Shown: positions 43,824 through 56,451 of the stretch, piece after piece
Position numbering within the stretch: position 1 is the stretch's first letter
How the letters are laid out: each line of letters opens with the position of its first letter
Translations under genes and position numbers: made by a program
Source: Clarkia xantiana subsp. parviflora
Taxonomy: Eukaryota; Streptophyta; Magnoliopsida; Myrtales; Onagraceae
Length of the DNA: 64,000 bases
Assembly: GCA_036873135.1 (NCBI GenBank)
Contig: JAPTYO010000005.1
Location: 8,782,166-8,846,165, forward strand
Direction: 5' to 3'
The notes under the pieces: model-generated
Told to the model about the DNA's origin: nothing
The model's input: only the letters and a program-made list of their open reading frames with translations
Databases searched by the model: none

Positions 43824-44431
43824 GGATTAAATGTACTTTTTATACCACATTTTTAACCGAATGTGGCTTTTAGTACTGGATGTTTAGTTTTGTATACTTT
43901 TGGTACCAAACGTTTGAAAAAATGTGGCTTTTGGTATATCCGTTGGTTGACCGTTAGTTTTACCCGTTAAATGACATGTGCAAGTCACGTGATCGACTCC
44001 AAACTTTTAATTTTGTTCAATTTAGTCCCTCAAATATATTCATAACTTTATTTTTTTTAATTTAGTCCTAAAGCTTCAAAATCGAACCCAATTGGGACTT
44101 ATTTCCAATTGGGTAAATTTGACCCAAATGGGGCTTTGTCAATTGAATTCGATTGGCGTAATTGGGTCTGATTTTGAAGTGTTATGACTAAGTTAAACAA
44201 AATAAAAGTTAGGAATAAATTTGAGGGACTAAACTGAACAAAATTAAAAGTTTAGAGTCGATCACGTGACTTGCACATGTCATTTAACGGCTAAAACAAA
44301 CGGCCAACTAATGGATGTACCAGAAGCCACATTTTTTCAAACGTTTGGTACCAAAAGTATACAAAACTAAACATCCAGTACTAAAAACCACATTCGGTCA
44401 AACATGTGGTATTAAAAGTACATTTAACCCT
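43824..44431. mobile_element. Foldback (Mutator-type) element with inverted arms of about 270 bp
   Basis: The left half is matched by the reverse complement of the right half almost to the centre: ggattaaatgtactttt... against agggttaaatgtactttt..., with shared words accaaacgtttg, gtgcaagtcacgtgatcgac and tttagtccctca. Flanks aatttttta (43815-43823) and tatttttta (44432-44440) differ at one position, an approximate 9-bp duplication as for Mutator-like elements. No transposase. Confidence 0.85.
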
Positions 44432-44670
44432 TATTTTTTATGATTAAATCAGACAAGTGATCACCATATATTTTTAAGAAGTGAATATCATCTAATGAAC
44501 TAAGTATAGAGAAGTCAAATTGGTCCTTTGGACCGGTCTGTTTCCTAGAACATTACTTTGTCCTCTATTACTTGGTTCTTAGTGGTTGACTTCCCGAGAA
44601 AGAGAGGCATAGACCGGTCCATAACTCTAACTTGCCTATAAACAAAGGTATTGACTAACCATGTAACAAT

Positions 44671-44917
44671 GGTGCGGTGGTTTAGCGCCTCATCCCTTAA
44701 CCAGAGGTCAGGGGTTCAATCCCCGCTAGTGCTCATGGGAATGGATAATTGTAGTGACAAAAATCTATTACACGGACTATCCCTACTCTACTTAGGTCAC
44801 TGTTATCAGAATCTCATTATGAGTTACGGTTGTCATCATACCTACACCCTAGGGTCTCGCACCGTTCGTAACCTCTATATATACCGCACCACTACCACAT
44901 CAAAGAGAAAGAGGATA
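44671..44917 (+). mobile_element. tRNA-derived SINE-like sequence
   Basis: The internal promoter boxes are present: A-box-like tggtttagcgcc (44678-44689) and B-box gggttcaatcc (44712-44722), spaced as in tRNA genes. The ends of the tRNA-like part do not pair as an acceptor stem, and the sequence continues with a non-tRNA body, so it is not a functional tRNA. The word aacaatg occurs at the left edge and near 44919 and might be a target duplication. The 3' end is uncertain. Confidence 0.5.
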
Positions 44918-44929
44918 GAACAATGATAA

Positions 44930-46140
44930 CATACATTTATATAGAGGTGAACACTCCGGCAACTCGGCTCTACTCACTCTCTATCTTACTATACACACTT
45001 TTACATACGCATTATATGCATACTCTCTACTCTCTCTATTATTACATGCTTACATGTGTATTAGTGATCCCTCTCTTTACATAACCGGTAATTAACTTCA
45101 TTTTCGGACAGAAATCGTCGGGATTTATCATAGCACTGTCCCTCCTTGCAGATGGAAGCATGGTGAATAGATACTTCACAGGATCTTGAGGATTCATCTC
45201 AGTATATCACGATCCACTAATAAATCTTTGTAATATTTTAATATTTATTATTGAATGGGAATTATTAATCGATTAAATTATCGTATTTTAGTAAACCACT
45301 TAATTATAGGGAACATGTGGCATACTAGTGTCCAAGCCTTTGACATTGAACATTCGGTACATACTATACCTTCGTGTCTTTTGGCCAATATAAAACTAGT
45401 GGTGTTGGAAGGAAGGAGAAGAAGGGTAGTGCATCCACATTTGATAATCGTGTAATATGTTCAAGCGGTTTCAACACTTTGATTATCATTTAATAGAGAT
45501 GTTTTATATTTAAGTCTTAGCAACTAAAAAATATCCATAATAGAGATGTTTTATATTTAAGTCTTTCATAATAAGCACTTCATTATCACTGTCTGGTCCC
45601 ATTTATTTTATTAGGAAATAAAAATGGTGATAACTATTGGAAGAGATAGAGAATTCTTATTCAGGGTTTAGTTAAGACTATGATTTTGCATGGATGTGGT
45701 ATAACTAAGTAATGAATTATATCATTGGTATACTATGCTAGTTCAATTGTGGGTGCACTTAATACAGAGCATTTTGATATAGTTTGGTACGGCGCTGCCT
45801 AAAAAATGTCAGGTACGTCAACGTAAAACAAGTGGCCCAAACAAAGATGGACACTTTCCCCTCCCTCCATATATATAATTACGTGCGTTTGGTGGGTGTC
45901 GTTTTCTTGTATACTACGTACGTTGGAATTAAGAATCATCATCACAAATAAATAATATAATATAGATTTGCTTTAAACATTAACGTATATATATGCTGTA
46001 TGACTCACAATTCATCGAATAGGGAGGGACACTCGAGTCAGCTGTTGGTATCTGAAACTAGCTAAAACTTGCGAGTGTGACCAGCCCATTTACACAGAAT
46101 GTAGCTTGGGCTTCAGCACAAGCATTGAAGCAAAGCCCAT
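44930..46140. other. Spacer without recognised genes
   Basis: AT-rich, including a 26-bp direct repeat (atagagatgttttatattta..., about 45494 and 45540). No credible ORF. Confidence 0.5.
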
Positions 46141-46542
46141 TAGGCCCAATAAAAGTCCAATCTCCCAATGCACAGGTCAGGTCAACCACATTTTAACTTC
46201 AATAGTTGTCTGGTTCCTTCTCTTCACCCATCCGGGTCGGCCTCCTCCAAAGGGACTTGTGAGGGAGAAATCAATGTGCTTCTGAGAATCAACTCTTACC
46301 ATGAAAGATGGTATATTCACAACCTGTCTCCCAACCTTTAACATTAATTCACATACATAAATCAAAACATGAAATTTTAATGAATTTGAAATAATTGAGA
46401 GTAATGCAACTTGTAACGCATCTATTTGACATCATCTTACCCGCCACCTGTTGATTTATTATATACTAAGACTAACACAATTAAAAAGCAATGAGTTTTA
46501 CTCCAATGTAATCTACCATGTTTAAGAAGAGCATTTAAATTG

Positions 46543-47045
46543 GGGCTAATAACTAAAAAAATGTCCAAAGTTTACCCTATGTTAAAATTAGGTGTCCCAA
46601 GTTTCATTTTTGTTGAAATTTGGTGTCTATGTGTGTCTTTTCATCTCCATTCAATCATTTTCATCAACCCACCAACACACTCATAATCCATCACTCTTTA
46701 CTTTTCACAAAATCGTCAAATTTCACCTAAAATTTGAACATTAAAAAAAAGTTTCTAGAAGTGTGGTGTGGAGCCATTTTACAAGGACAATAGAGCGAGA
46801 TTTACTTGCCCGGATGTGACCAACTTTTTAGGTAACGGTCTCGGTAAGATGACGAGAAGGGAGTGTGTATGAGAGCTCGAATTTGACAGACGGTTTCGTC
46901 GGAATTGACTTCTCTAAAGTAATCACACCGAGACACCAAATTTCAACAAAAATGAAACTTGGGACAGTCCATTTTAACATTTCAAACTTTAGACACCTAA
47001 TTTTAACATAGGGTAAACCTTGAACAGTTTTTTAGTTATTAACCC
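46543..47045. mobile_element. Mutator-type MITE with exact 9-bp target duplication
   Basis: 503 bp flanked by tttaaattg (46534-46542 and 47046-47054). Inverted ends read gggctaataactaaaaaa on the left and gggttaataactaaaaaa on the right strand, with arms of about 100 bp (including accctatgttaaaattaggt). It lies within the last intron of the RPS9 pseudogene. No coding. Confidence 0.92.
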
Positions 47046-47071
47046 TTTAAATTGACATTTATCACTAAAAA

Positions 47072-47222
47072 TTACACATTACAGATATATTGTTAAAGCT
47101 AAGGAAAGCTAGTGAAATTGACTTTTATGTTAGTACCTGATATAAAAGTTACACATTACAGATATGTTGTTAAAGCTAAGGAAAGCTAGTGAAATTGACT
47201 TTTATGTTGTTACCTGATATGC
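47072..47222. repeat. Tandem duplication of 77 bp across an RPS9 splice donor
   Basis: Two copies (47072-47148 and 47149-47222) share ttacacattacagatat and gttaaagctaaggaaagc and end in tacctgatat. On the minus strand each holds the exon end atatcag and a GT donor (gtaac and gtact), so the pseudogene has two adjacent donor sites. Confidence 0.85.
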
Positions 47223-47275
47223 CTCTGCCTGATAAGGACACGAGCATGGTGGATTGACTAAGCCATACCAGACTA

Positions 47276-47401
<126 letters not shown>

Positions 47402-47404
47402 CTA

Positions 47405-47641
<237 letters not shown>

Positions 47642-48391
47642 TCATGGTTTTCAAGTAATGTAAATACGTTATTGAGAAACAATTAGATGTTTGCGCATTT
47701 CAGTTCATATTTTCCCATGTAAGTATCTACGCGTCTAAAAGGAAAAAATTACGTTTTCTCTAGAAGTTAAAACTTTAATCTTAAAGTCGTCATCAATTTG
47801 GAAGATGAACAATACCATTTTACGAATTATAGAGATTAAATACGCAAGGAAACTGTTCATATACATATAGAATATATTATAACATGTACATATAGAATAT
47901 AAGTTATAACATTACTATCTTTTTCCAGATTTTATAACATTAGATATTCTTCCAGATTGGACAGGGAATGGCTCTAACGAAATTCTAACAGGGATCAGAA
48001 ACTCTGAAAACCAATAACGAAATACATAGATGCAATTGGGGGATAGATCATAAACACGAATATTGAATCATCATTTATCACCAAAATAAAATATGCATAC
48101 TAATTCATTTAGTACAGGAACTAGAAGAAATGCTATTCGTATCAGAAGTAAGAGCAAGATCTCTGAGCTGACAATAAAGTCCTCGTTCAACAACCTACAG
48201 CAGTCGAACAAACAAACATTGAAAAAGGAGAAGGATCTTATAGTTCCGACATAAATTGACGTGAACCATAACTCGTCGGCAGCAGCTGATAAATCAAACG
48301 AAGAGGTGCCAAACGAGGGAAAACGCAGCAGGAAGCCGCGAGCTAGGATCTTACCGCCCCTTTTATGTTGATGAAGATGGAGCTCGTGTCG

Positions 48392-48484
48392 AAACCCTAA
48401 CGGATCGGGACATACAGGAAATTCACAGATACATGACCCGATAAATTGGACCTGTTTAATGGCCCACTGTTTGTTTTTTGGGCC
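48392..48484 (-). promoter_or_regulatory. Ribosomal-protein-type promoter motifs of the RPS9 pseudogene
   Basis: A telo-box (aaaccctaa, 48392-48400) and two site-II-like words (ggcccac at 48461-48467, ttgggcc at 48478-48484) lie just upstream of the leader. This combination is typical of plant ribosomal protein promoters and supports an originally complete gene copy. Confidence 0.6.
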
Positions 48485-48499
48485 AACCTTCACGTCGGG

Positions 48500-50149
48500 T
48501 TAATAAGAAAAGCCTTACCAGATCAGGCAAATAATATAATAATCTATATATACCCAGCAAAAAAAAAATCCATATATATATATATTAATTTATAATCATG
48601 AATGATAAATAATAAGACTATAATTTTGAAGCTCACGGATTAAGCATATATTTAACTAGGTGCTGATCCTGTGCTACGCGCGGGGCGACATACTAAACTG
48701 TTCACATTTACATGTATGTAGAATATTGAAATTATATTTCGAGGTGATTGTTTACATATGGATAGTTCATAAGATAATATTGCCAAAACTTATCGCGATC
48801 AGTCTCCTATTTATAACTTTATATACTAAGAAATAACCCTAAATCAAGAATTAGAATAACTAAAGTATAATATTTTTAGCAGTTCTCGTAGTTCTGTCGT
48901 TCTTGATGCAACTGTCGTACTCGACCGAATTCCACCATCTACAGCTATTGTGACTCACTCCCTTTCATGCATGGAGCATTTTCAATTCCACTCGGTTCAT
49001 TTCATTTCCCTTGTAGTTACTTACTTCAGCTTTGGTGGGTGCCCCATCATCCTCTCCATGGGATTGGATGGCTTCAGATGTTAATAAAATTAATTTCACT
49101 CGCATGTATCACGATCCAATCAAGATTCACTAATTAAGTTTTTCATAATCATTACTGGAATCTCCTGGTTGTGATTAATTCATGTGATTCTGCAGCTTTG
49201 TATGTCATGAATATGGATATTGTAGCTTTGTACTTCAACCAATATAAAAAAAAAATGAAGGAATCGAAGAAGTACCGAAAATGAAGAAACTCATAACTGA
49301 AACATCAATACCGAATTTGAAGAAACGCATAACTGAAAATGCAATACCAACTGCAGTCTAGAAATTAAAGATACCCATCATGACCACTTCTACGGTCACC
49401 ACCATAACCTCCTCTCCTAAGGCCTTGTCCAGTTTCAGTCTCAGCCTCATTTGCTGGAAATAGAACAGGAGCGTGGTATTACATTGCAAATAGAACCGGA
49501 GCGTGGTCTTTAGCCTCCCTTGGTTGGATAGATTCCTGCAAATTTCAACCCAAGAAATTGAGAACTTGTATCTTTGCATAAATAATCGACCTGAAACCTC
49601 TTTTACCAGGAATAGAGTGCCATAACCAAATAAAGTTGATCATCAGTGTTCTTAGCAACCAAAGAAAATAACATCTTGAGTTCATTGATAACCCAAAAGC
49701 AAACATGTGCATCAAATCTCTCCTTTTTTTCCCCTAAAGTCTCATCTCCCTCGTCTCCATCCTAATGCTCATCCTCATGGTAGTCAGTCAGCCAGTCACC
49801 TACCTCCACTCTTTTGCAATCATATCTTAGACATTTCATCGAACACGTCTTCGGTAGAAAATATATTAGGTGGAAGAACTCCTGGATCATCATTGTTGAT
49901 GTAGCTGTCATCATATTCATCATGATCCTCTAGACAGAAACACGTTTCAACATTATCCTGCATAAAGACCCTATCATGAATTTATGAGAGAAAAAAACCC
50001 TCAATTTTTTCCTAGAAAACCAGCGTACTGCTGATCCTAAAATCTTATTAACTTCAGGTAATGACTCAAAAGTAAACTATTCAGTATAAGCTTCAGGTAA
50101 ATGGAGTAGTAGAGGTATTAATCCCAAAGGGACTAGCAAATCAAACCCT
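48500..50149. other. Spacer with weak coding-like traces
   Basis: No gene called. On the minus strand, 49370-49440 reads a Gly/Arg-rich piece (LRRGGYGGDRRSGHDGY), and 49820-49960 an acidic piece (SYINNDDPGVLPPNIFS, ending DEMSKI and a stop). Either may be an exon scrap of a host gene, but I cannot assign a family or link them. Confidence 0.3.
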
Positions 50150-50529
50150 TGAAGCAAAAGGAAAACTCCACATTAAGTGATTCCAAGTTTCATTAGCTTC
50201 CAAACAAAAGGGACACGAAGGATCAATTGAGGTAATACGTCTTTAAATGTTTTTCTCTAGAGACAAAGCACCATTGCAACCCTTCCAGACGAACATCTTT
50301 ATCTTGGGAGGCATTGGTAAGGACCAGAACCTGCTCAAAAACGTTGGACTAAAATTCATTGGGGGAGGGGGGCAGAGGTAGAACCATTGAGTTGAGAACT
50401 AAATAAAGAACGAAGCATATGGTAACCGGATTTCACTGTATAGGTTCCAGAAGCATAATGTAAACAAATGAACCTGTCTTGAATGGGAAATGTAGGTATA
50501 CCAACCTCCGAGATTAGTGAGACAACAAG
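50150..50529 (-). pseudogene. LINE ORF2 C-terminal fragment, cut by copia copy B
   Basis: The minus strand encodes LPRSPTLVVSLISEVGIPTF, FICLHYASGTYTVKSGYHML and then (after frame changes) WKGCNGALSLEKNI and the zinc-binding CPFCLEANETWNHL. The same segments occur in the LINE at 31.1-31.4 kb (YTVKSGYHFI, CHICSRKIETWDRV). It begins exactly at the outer edge of the copia B LTR, so copia B inserted into this LINE. Confidence 0.8.
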
Positions 50530-51120
50530 TGTTGGACTACGGGGCAGATTACTACGGAAACTTAAACACAGGTAAATGTCAGTAATCAGAATTACGCAAC
50601 GGAAGATGTGCACATACCTTAAACCCTTTCCGTAGTCCCCAAGGATCCTACAGAGGGAGTTCACGACCCACCAGACGGCCCCCATAGAAGTTCTTGTTAA
50701 GAAAGTCCTACGCGGTATGGTCTCCACAGAAAAGCCTCTGATCGATTCTTGGCAGGGACGGATCTCCGGAGTGTTTTGCTCTAAGCAAATTGGCACACCT
50801 TTGGTGTAGGAATATGGTTCGGCCAAAACTAGTATTAGGGAGGAGGGTTTTTCTCTCAAATCACTACTTAGGAGGAATTGTGAATTAACCTTTAGAAAAC
50901 CGTAACACCTCTTATTTATAGGAGGAAAAAAGTCCACTTTGCCCCTATCACATAGTTTCGGCCTGCCATGTATAAGGGAAGCCCAATATTTGGGCCTCTC
51001 ATGTCAATTGGGATTTGGGTCAAGCCCAATTACCCTAATGTGACATTTACCCAATTTTTTAGGTAACGTATGCATATTAATGGGCTCCTAATTACGGCGC
51101 CCAATCTCCATATGCTAACA
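50530..51120 (-). repeat. 3' LTR of copia copy B
   Basis: 591 bp. The minus strand starts tgttagcatatgg after the polypurine tract (complement of 51121-51133, ggcgagtgggagc) and ends agtccaaca. The TATA box is ctataaataag (near 50917). It aligns with 61744-62340 over its full length. Confidence 0.88.
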
Positions 51121-52441
51121 GCTCCCACTCGCCGGAATGGGAGGGTGCCTGTTAACGTATTGTTGTCCAAATCACATAAACATTACACTCTTCTGATCCT
51201 GCCCCAGCTTCCGAATAGTTCATACGAGGTTTACCGTGCGACCGGCAGATACGACGGGCATCGTGCTACTCATCTGTTAGGAGTGTTGTAGCGATAGCGG
51301 AACATTGATTCACTATCTCAAATCAACCTGTTAAAAACATCAATCTGTATCGCGTTGTATCCATGGTCAACTGTTAATTCTCCAATTCCCAGTTTCCACA
51401 TAGGAATACTTCTCTAGGGCATCCGCACAAGTATTCACAACCTTCAACTAATATCAGGTTGGTGGCCACCTAGTGAATACAAGAGTGGGTGAATTACAGG
51501 TGAACTTGACCATCCCCATTGCTCATACCCTTAATCAAACCCAACCGGTTTACAACGACGTGTTAACTTGGCATTTTTCTTCAACACTGCGCTCATACGC
51601 TAGGAAGCGAACATTGAGCCTGACCTTAGGTATGAGTTCTGAGTCCATGAGGATACTTCAGGTGCCTCTTATTAGGCTCCCGGGATCAATCACACGCTCG
51701 AGGTGAAGAAGTTTGCGTCCGTCCGAATCACTAGGATTCTATCTAGCACAACCGAGCATGACACTGTGGTTGAACATGGCACGCATAGTATGAAGCATGC
51801 TTCGATAGCATACCCGAACATCGTCAGGTGAGGGATATGTCAATGATGCTATTGCAGACTCTCATCTGGCCCAGAATGTGGTTAATGACGAACAGAGTTC
51901 ATCACCGGCGAAGTGAAAAACGAAGATCATATCGTGTTTTTCTGAAACCAAATGATCGTTTTGCATAACCAAGTTTTCCAACTGGTTCTTAGCCAGTCTT
52001 GCTTCGGAAGAGGTCCACCTCTCCTACAAGACAATCGCGCCCGTGTGACAAGGCAAGGACCACATTCGACATAATTTATGCAGAGGATTGTGTCCTCTTA
52101 CGACTTAGTTTATAGACCGTACAATCCGATGTAATCAAACATTATGACGTCGATGAATCATAAACTCAAATTGCAATTCTCTCATTTATCAAAATGTAAC
52201 TTCCAATTCATCAAAATTTTATCACGAATACATACCCACATTTAAACACTACGCAATCCAAGCAGTTTTACATGCTTTTCAAATATCTCTCTAGGTAATG
52301 GTTTAGTTAGTGGGTCCGCCACCATATCATCAGTGGGCGAGTATTCTAAAGTGATCATATTATCTTCTACCACAGATTTAGCATAATTATATTTCACATC
52401 AATGTGTTTATTCCTACTATGGTACTTTAGATTCTTTACTG

Positions 52442-53870
52442 CCGCAATCGCTGCCTAACTGTCAGAGAACACCTTCACAGGTTTACTCCCAACATCGCCA
52501 TCAAGCAGCGCAGTAAGAAGCCTTTTCAGCCAGACCGCTTCCTGTGCATTTTTAGAGAAAACAACGAATTCTGATTCCATCGTAGACAGCGCGACACAAT
52601 ATTGCTTCTTGCTCGTCCATGAAATGGCGGCATCAGCAAGGATAAACACTTCTCCTGTGGTGGACTTACGATCATCTGAATCGCCACCATGGTCGGCGTC
52701 ACTGAATCCGGTCAATTCTAACTTCATGCACTCATAGCACAGTACGTAGTCGGCAGTACCTTTCAGATATCGTATGATCCGCTTTACAGCTTTTAAATGT
52801 TTATAGCCAGGGTCTGATTGGAATCTTACTACTAGGCCCACAGCGTAACAGATGTCTGGCCGAGTGCAAAGCATGGAGTACATAAGACTCCCAACCATGC
52901 TTAAATACTATGCACTCCTCATCTGTTCACACTCTTGCTAGTTCTTCGGGCCGTCGCGTTTTGACAGCGCGCACTCGAATACTACCGGCGTTTCCACTGG
53001 TTTGGCATCCTGTAATCTAAACATTTTCAACGGTTTGTTGATGTATGCTTCCTGAGATAGACATAACCTTCGGATGACACGATCTATAGCAATTTTAATG
53101 CCCAAGATGTACTCAGCCTCTCCCACGTCTTTCATCTCAAATACAGATGCCAACCAGGACTTTGATTCATGCATAAAACTCACATCGTTCGCGGAAATGA
53201 GTATGTCATCTACGTACAAATTCAAGATGACGTACTTAGACCCGGAGGTCTTTGTATACACGCATGGATCCTCGTGGAGATTCACGAATCCGTTCCCAAC
53301 GATTTCCTCGTGGAACCTGCGGTACCATTGCCGGGACGATTGTTTAAAACCGTTAATGGATCTTTGGAGTTTACAAACTTTACGTTCATTACCAGGAGAA
53401 ATGAAACCCTCCGGTTACTCCATATAGATTTCTTCTTCCAGGTTTCCGTGGAGGAATGCGGTCTTAACATCCATTTGGTGCAACTCTAAATCAAGGCTTG
53501 CGACCAGGGCGAGGATTGCCCTAACTGTGGTGTATCTCAGAGTCGGTGAGTAAGTCTCATCAAAGTCCACTACGTGAAGTTGGGTGTATCCTTTCGCAAC
53601 AAGTCGAGCTTTGTATCGCTCAACATTTCCATCAGAAGTGAGTTTCAGAACCCACTTCGCCCCTATGGCCCTGCGGTTAGCAGGTGAATCAACTAAAGAC
53701 CATACAGAATTGGCTTTCATTGAGTCGATATCTTCCTCCATTTCTTTCCTCCATTCCTTCGCCTAAGATCCTTTCAACGCTTGCTGAACCGTCACTGGTT
53801 CGTCAACAGAAGTTAGGGTGAATATCTCACCCTTCTCGATGGGATACTTCTTAGGAGAAGTTTGATGCCT
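52442..53870 (-). pseudogene. Copia RT-RNase H fragment (copy B)
   Basis: 53415-53741 (minus) has the RT start (MEEDIDSMKANSVWSLVDSP, WVLKLTSDGNVERYKARLVA, LELHQMDVKTAFLHGNLEEE). 52938-53285 has LYVDDILI. 52455-52898 is RNase H (GFSDADHGGDSDDRKSTTG, LSTMESEFVVFSKNAQEAVW). Frame breaks lie near 53415, 53290 and 52930, and a stop at 52455 truncates RNase H. This copy keeps the most complete RT start of the three. Confidence 0.88.
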
Positions 53871-53876
53871 TTGACT

Positions 53877-54302
53877 TCATCTAGGCTCGTTAATCCCATC
53901 TTGAGTTTGAACATTGCTCCCACTCGGAATAATTCTTTCTATCGGAGCATCACTCCCACTGGGAACAAGGGCACTGCTGGAACATTGACCTACAACTTTT
54001 CTTGGATGACCTCTCGGTCTCGGAACAAAGTTGGTTGACCCACCCCCACTGGGAACAATGGGTAGTTGTGGCATTATTGGATTTTCATCCAGCGGTCCGG
54101 CAACGTGATTATCAGGTTCAACTTGATTCGCACCTGCAACAACAGTGATTTGTGTGGTAGGATTGTGTCCTCCCACTGGATTTACTATGAAAATGACTCC
54201 ATCCTCATTTATCATTTCATTCACTTGCGTTGCTGCCTCAAATCTCCCACTCAAAGTAAGTGGGACTTGACTATCATCGTTATCCTGCTCCAGTTCGATC
54301 AA
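53877..54302 (-). pseudogene. Integrase-RT linker with PSG repeats (copy B)
   Basis: A 141-codon minus-strand frame with VPSGGGSTNFVPRPRGHPRK and then ALVPSGSDAPIERIIPSGSN. It corresponds to 58524-59000 in copy C and 21060-21470 in copy A. A low-complexity spacer in the polyprotein with no enzymatic motif. Confidence 0.7.
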
Positions 54303-55000
54303 GACTTCGTCTGTTTTAATTTCACCAAGTGTTGAAAATTCATCCTCAATGCGTGTAACGTCTCATTTTCGACCACGACACCATTATCACAAGCTAATTT
54401 AAACATGTATCCTCTAAGAGTATTCATCATACTCCTGTTCCAAATACTTGTTTAATGCGCATGTTAATGTCGCGTGATGATAATAATTGACTCATTATCA
54501 CTCCTTTTAGCTTTTATGGCGACGTGTTTGACCGATTTTGTCAATAAAGTGTGTTATCGATGCAAATGTCTTGCCAAACGTCTCGCTCAAGGCATTTAGT
54601 GGGAGAGTCATTTTACCGACATCATCCTTTTCATTGGCTAATTCATCCCAAAAACTTGGTCATCTTTGAACTGGGCATTGGGCTTTCGCCTTATGCGACA
54701 GTTTATACTTTACGAGTTCGTGGTAGCTTGTGAAGCATACCTCTTTTCATCGTGTAAGCATTGAATGAATTATTCCCAAAAAGAAGGAGGCTAATGAAAA
54801 ATTCAACATTAAAACACTTCATCATTAAATTCGTACTTTGAAAACGATGTGTTCCATCTTTTGAGGTACACGCGCATGTGGCGCCTATTCCAAGTTTAAC
54901 CCATGATTTAAATCGTTTCGTTTCCAAAATTCAATTCAATTTAATCGGTGTCTAGCATATTCATCATTACGGAATATATCATATAATGGAGTACTAACAA

Positions 55001-55348
55001 ATAAGGAATACTAAATCTTTCGATCTAACTACGCAATCGATGGGTTTGTTCAGTTCAGTTGTCACGACTGAGATGACGAAGTATGTGTGTCGTTTCGTTT
55101 CATTCAGCTTCTTTTTACCTGGCCGAAAATTTTGGTTCCAAACCCGTGGGTATGAATTTTCGTTTCGGATCGTTCCCTTTGATGGGACCGTTAAATTGAT
55201 AAGCAAGTCGTGCTTTGAATCAAGCAACAATTACTTCATTCAATAACTCTGAATCTCGAAATAATCAAAATTTTAGTAACTCAAACGAAAATCGAACGAT
55301 AAATGACAATGGTATGGTTCTTGATCTGAAGGCCTCGCTTGTAGCACC

Positions 55349-55381
<33 letters not shown>

Positions 55382-56451
55382 CCGGACCGAACCGAACCGG
55401 TTTAAACCGAACCGGACCCGAACTGGATTTTCTGGACCAAACCGAACTGGACCAAATCAGACTGAAATTGACTGAATCGTATTTTTAAAACCGAATTCAA
55501 GTCAATTAAAATAGGGAAGTCAAATTTTAAAATCCAAATGTTTTGAACCTTAATAGGCCTACACAGTGCTCAAGGTTTGCTAACCTTTATGCCTTGTTTC
55601 GATTATGGGGATGTATCTCGGAGATACATGTTTTGGGACTGGTTAAATTAGTGGGCTGAGTTGCAATTGTTTATTATTCAAAATATATTTATGCATGATT
55701 AGAAATGTTGTCTTGACTGAGTCAAGCTAGCTGGATATTGCATATTGTGGGCGGAGCCCTGGTTAAACATATGGAATGCGCAATAGGATAGACATGCTGT
55801 GATGGTTGGAAATGCCTAGGATTCATGTATAGAATGTTGTGTGATTGAATATAAGCATGAATTGCAAATCAACCCCTAATGTTTAAAATTATTTAAAAAT
55901 CGAAAACCAGTCACCAAATGTGTATGATGGATGTGAATGATGAATGTTTGACACGTATGCTAGAATGTTGAGGATGTAGCCGCATTTGATAATTTACTTG
56001 GAAGTAGAATTATATATGCAAGCATGAGTTCCTCGGAACATTAGACGCATGACGCGTAAGCATGAGTGTGGTTTGTATGATGAATGTTATTGGCGTATGA
56101 TAATTTACATGGATAGTAGAATTATAGATGCAAGAGTGAATTCATCGGAATATTTTTCCAAAATAAAAAGGGCATTGGGAAAGCCAAGATCGGGTATGCT
56201 TATTTTAAAATTCCCGTTCCGGTAATTTTCGATTAAAACCGTTTTAAAAGACTGATCTATTAGATAGAAGACGAAGGTAATGTGAACTCTTTAACAGCCA
56301 TCTTCCATTGGTTTACTGGTGGTCGGTTGGTTTAGATGACTGAGGAATCATTATTTGTCGGATTCCATCTTAATAGATATTTGATGTATGCAATTCTTTC
56401 TCAAAATGTTATTGTCTCCCTGATTTTTGCAAAATCATCGATGTGTTAGTC
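55001..56451. other. Region between divergent copia copies B and C
   Basis: It contains a T run of 32 (55350-55381) followed by aaccgg/ggacc repeats to about 55480, like the GC-rich leader words at 5250-5340. At 55988 and 56098 there are two copies of a unit of about 55 bp (tgataatttac...tagaattata...gcaag). No coding region or LTR identified. Confidence 0.5.

Larger units (their letters stand above)
50530..55000 (-). mobile_element. Copia element, family copy B
   Basis: On the minus strand: decayed integrase region (about 55000-54360), linker with PSG words, RT, RNase H, about 1.3 kb of non-coding 3' sequence and LTR. It is homologous to copy C along this whole length and to copy A from the linker on. 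The 5' LTR, gag and protease are not found. The right limit is where similarity to copy C fades. Confidence 0.85.

Noticed and set aside
44671..44740. tRNA gene
   Set aside because: A and B boxes are present, but the acceptor and anticodon stems do not pair, and the sequence continues as a SINE-like body.
49358..49579. Gly/Arg-rich minus-strand segment as an RNA-binding protein exon
   Set aside because: Only about 20 residues look RGG-like, with no neighbouring exon that could be linked.
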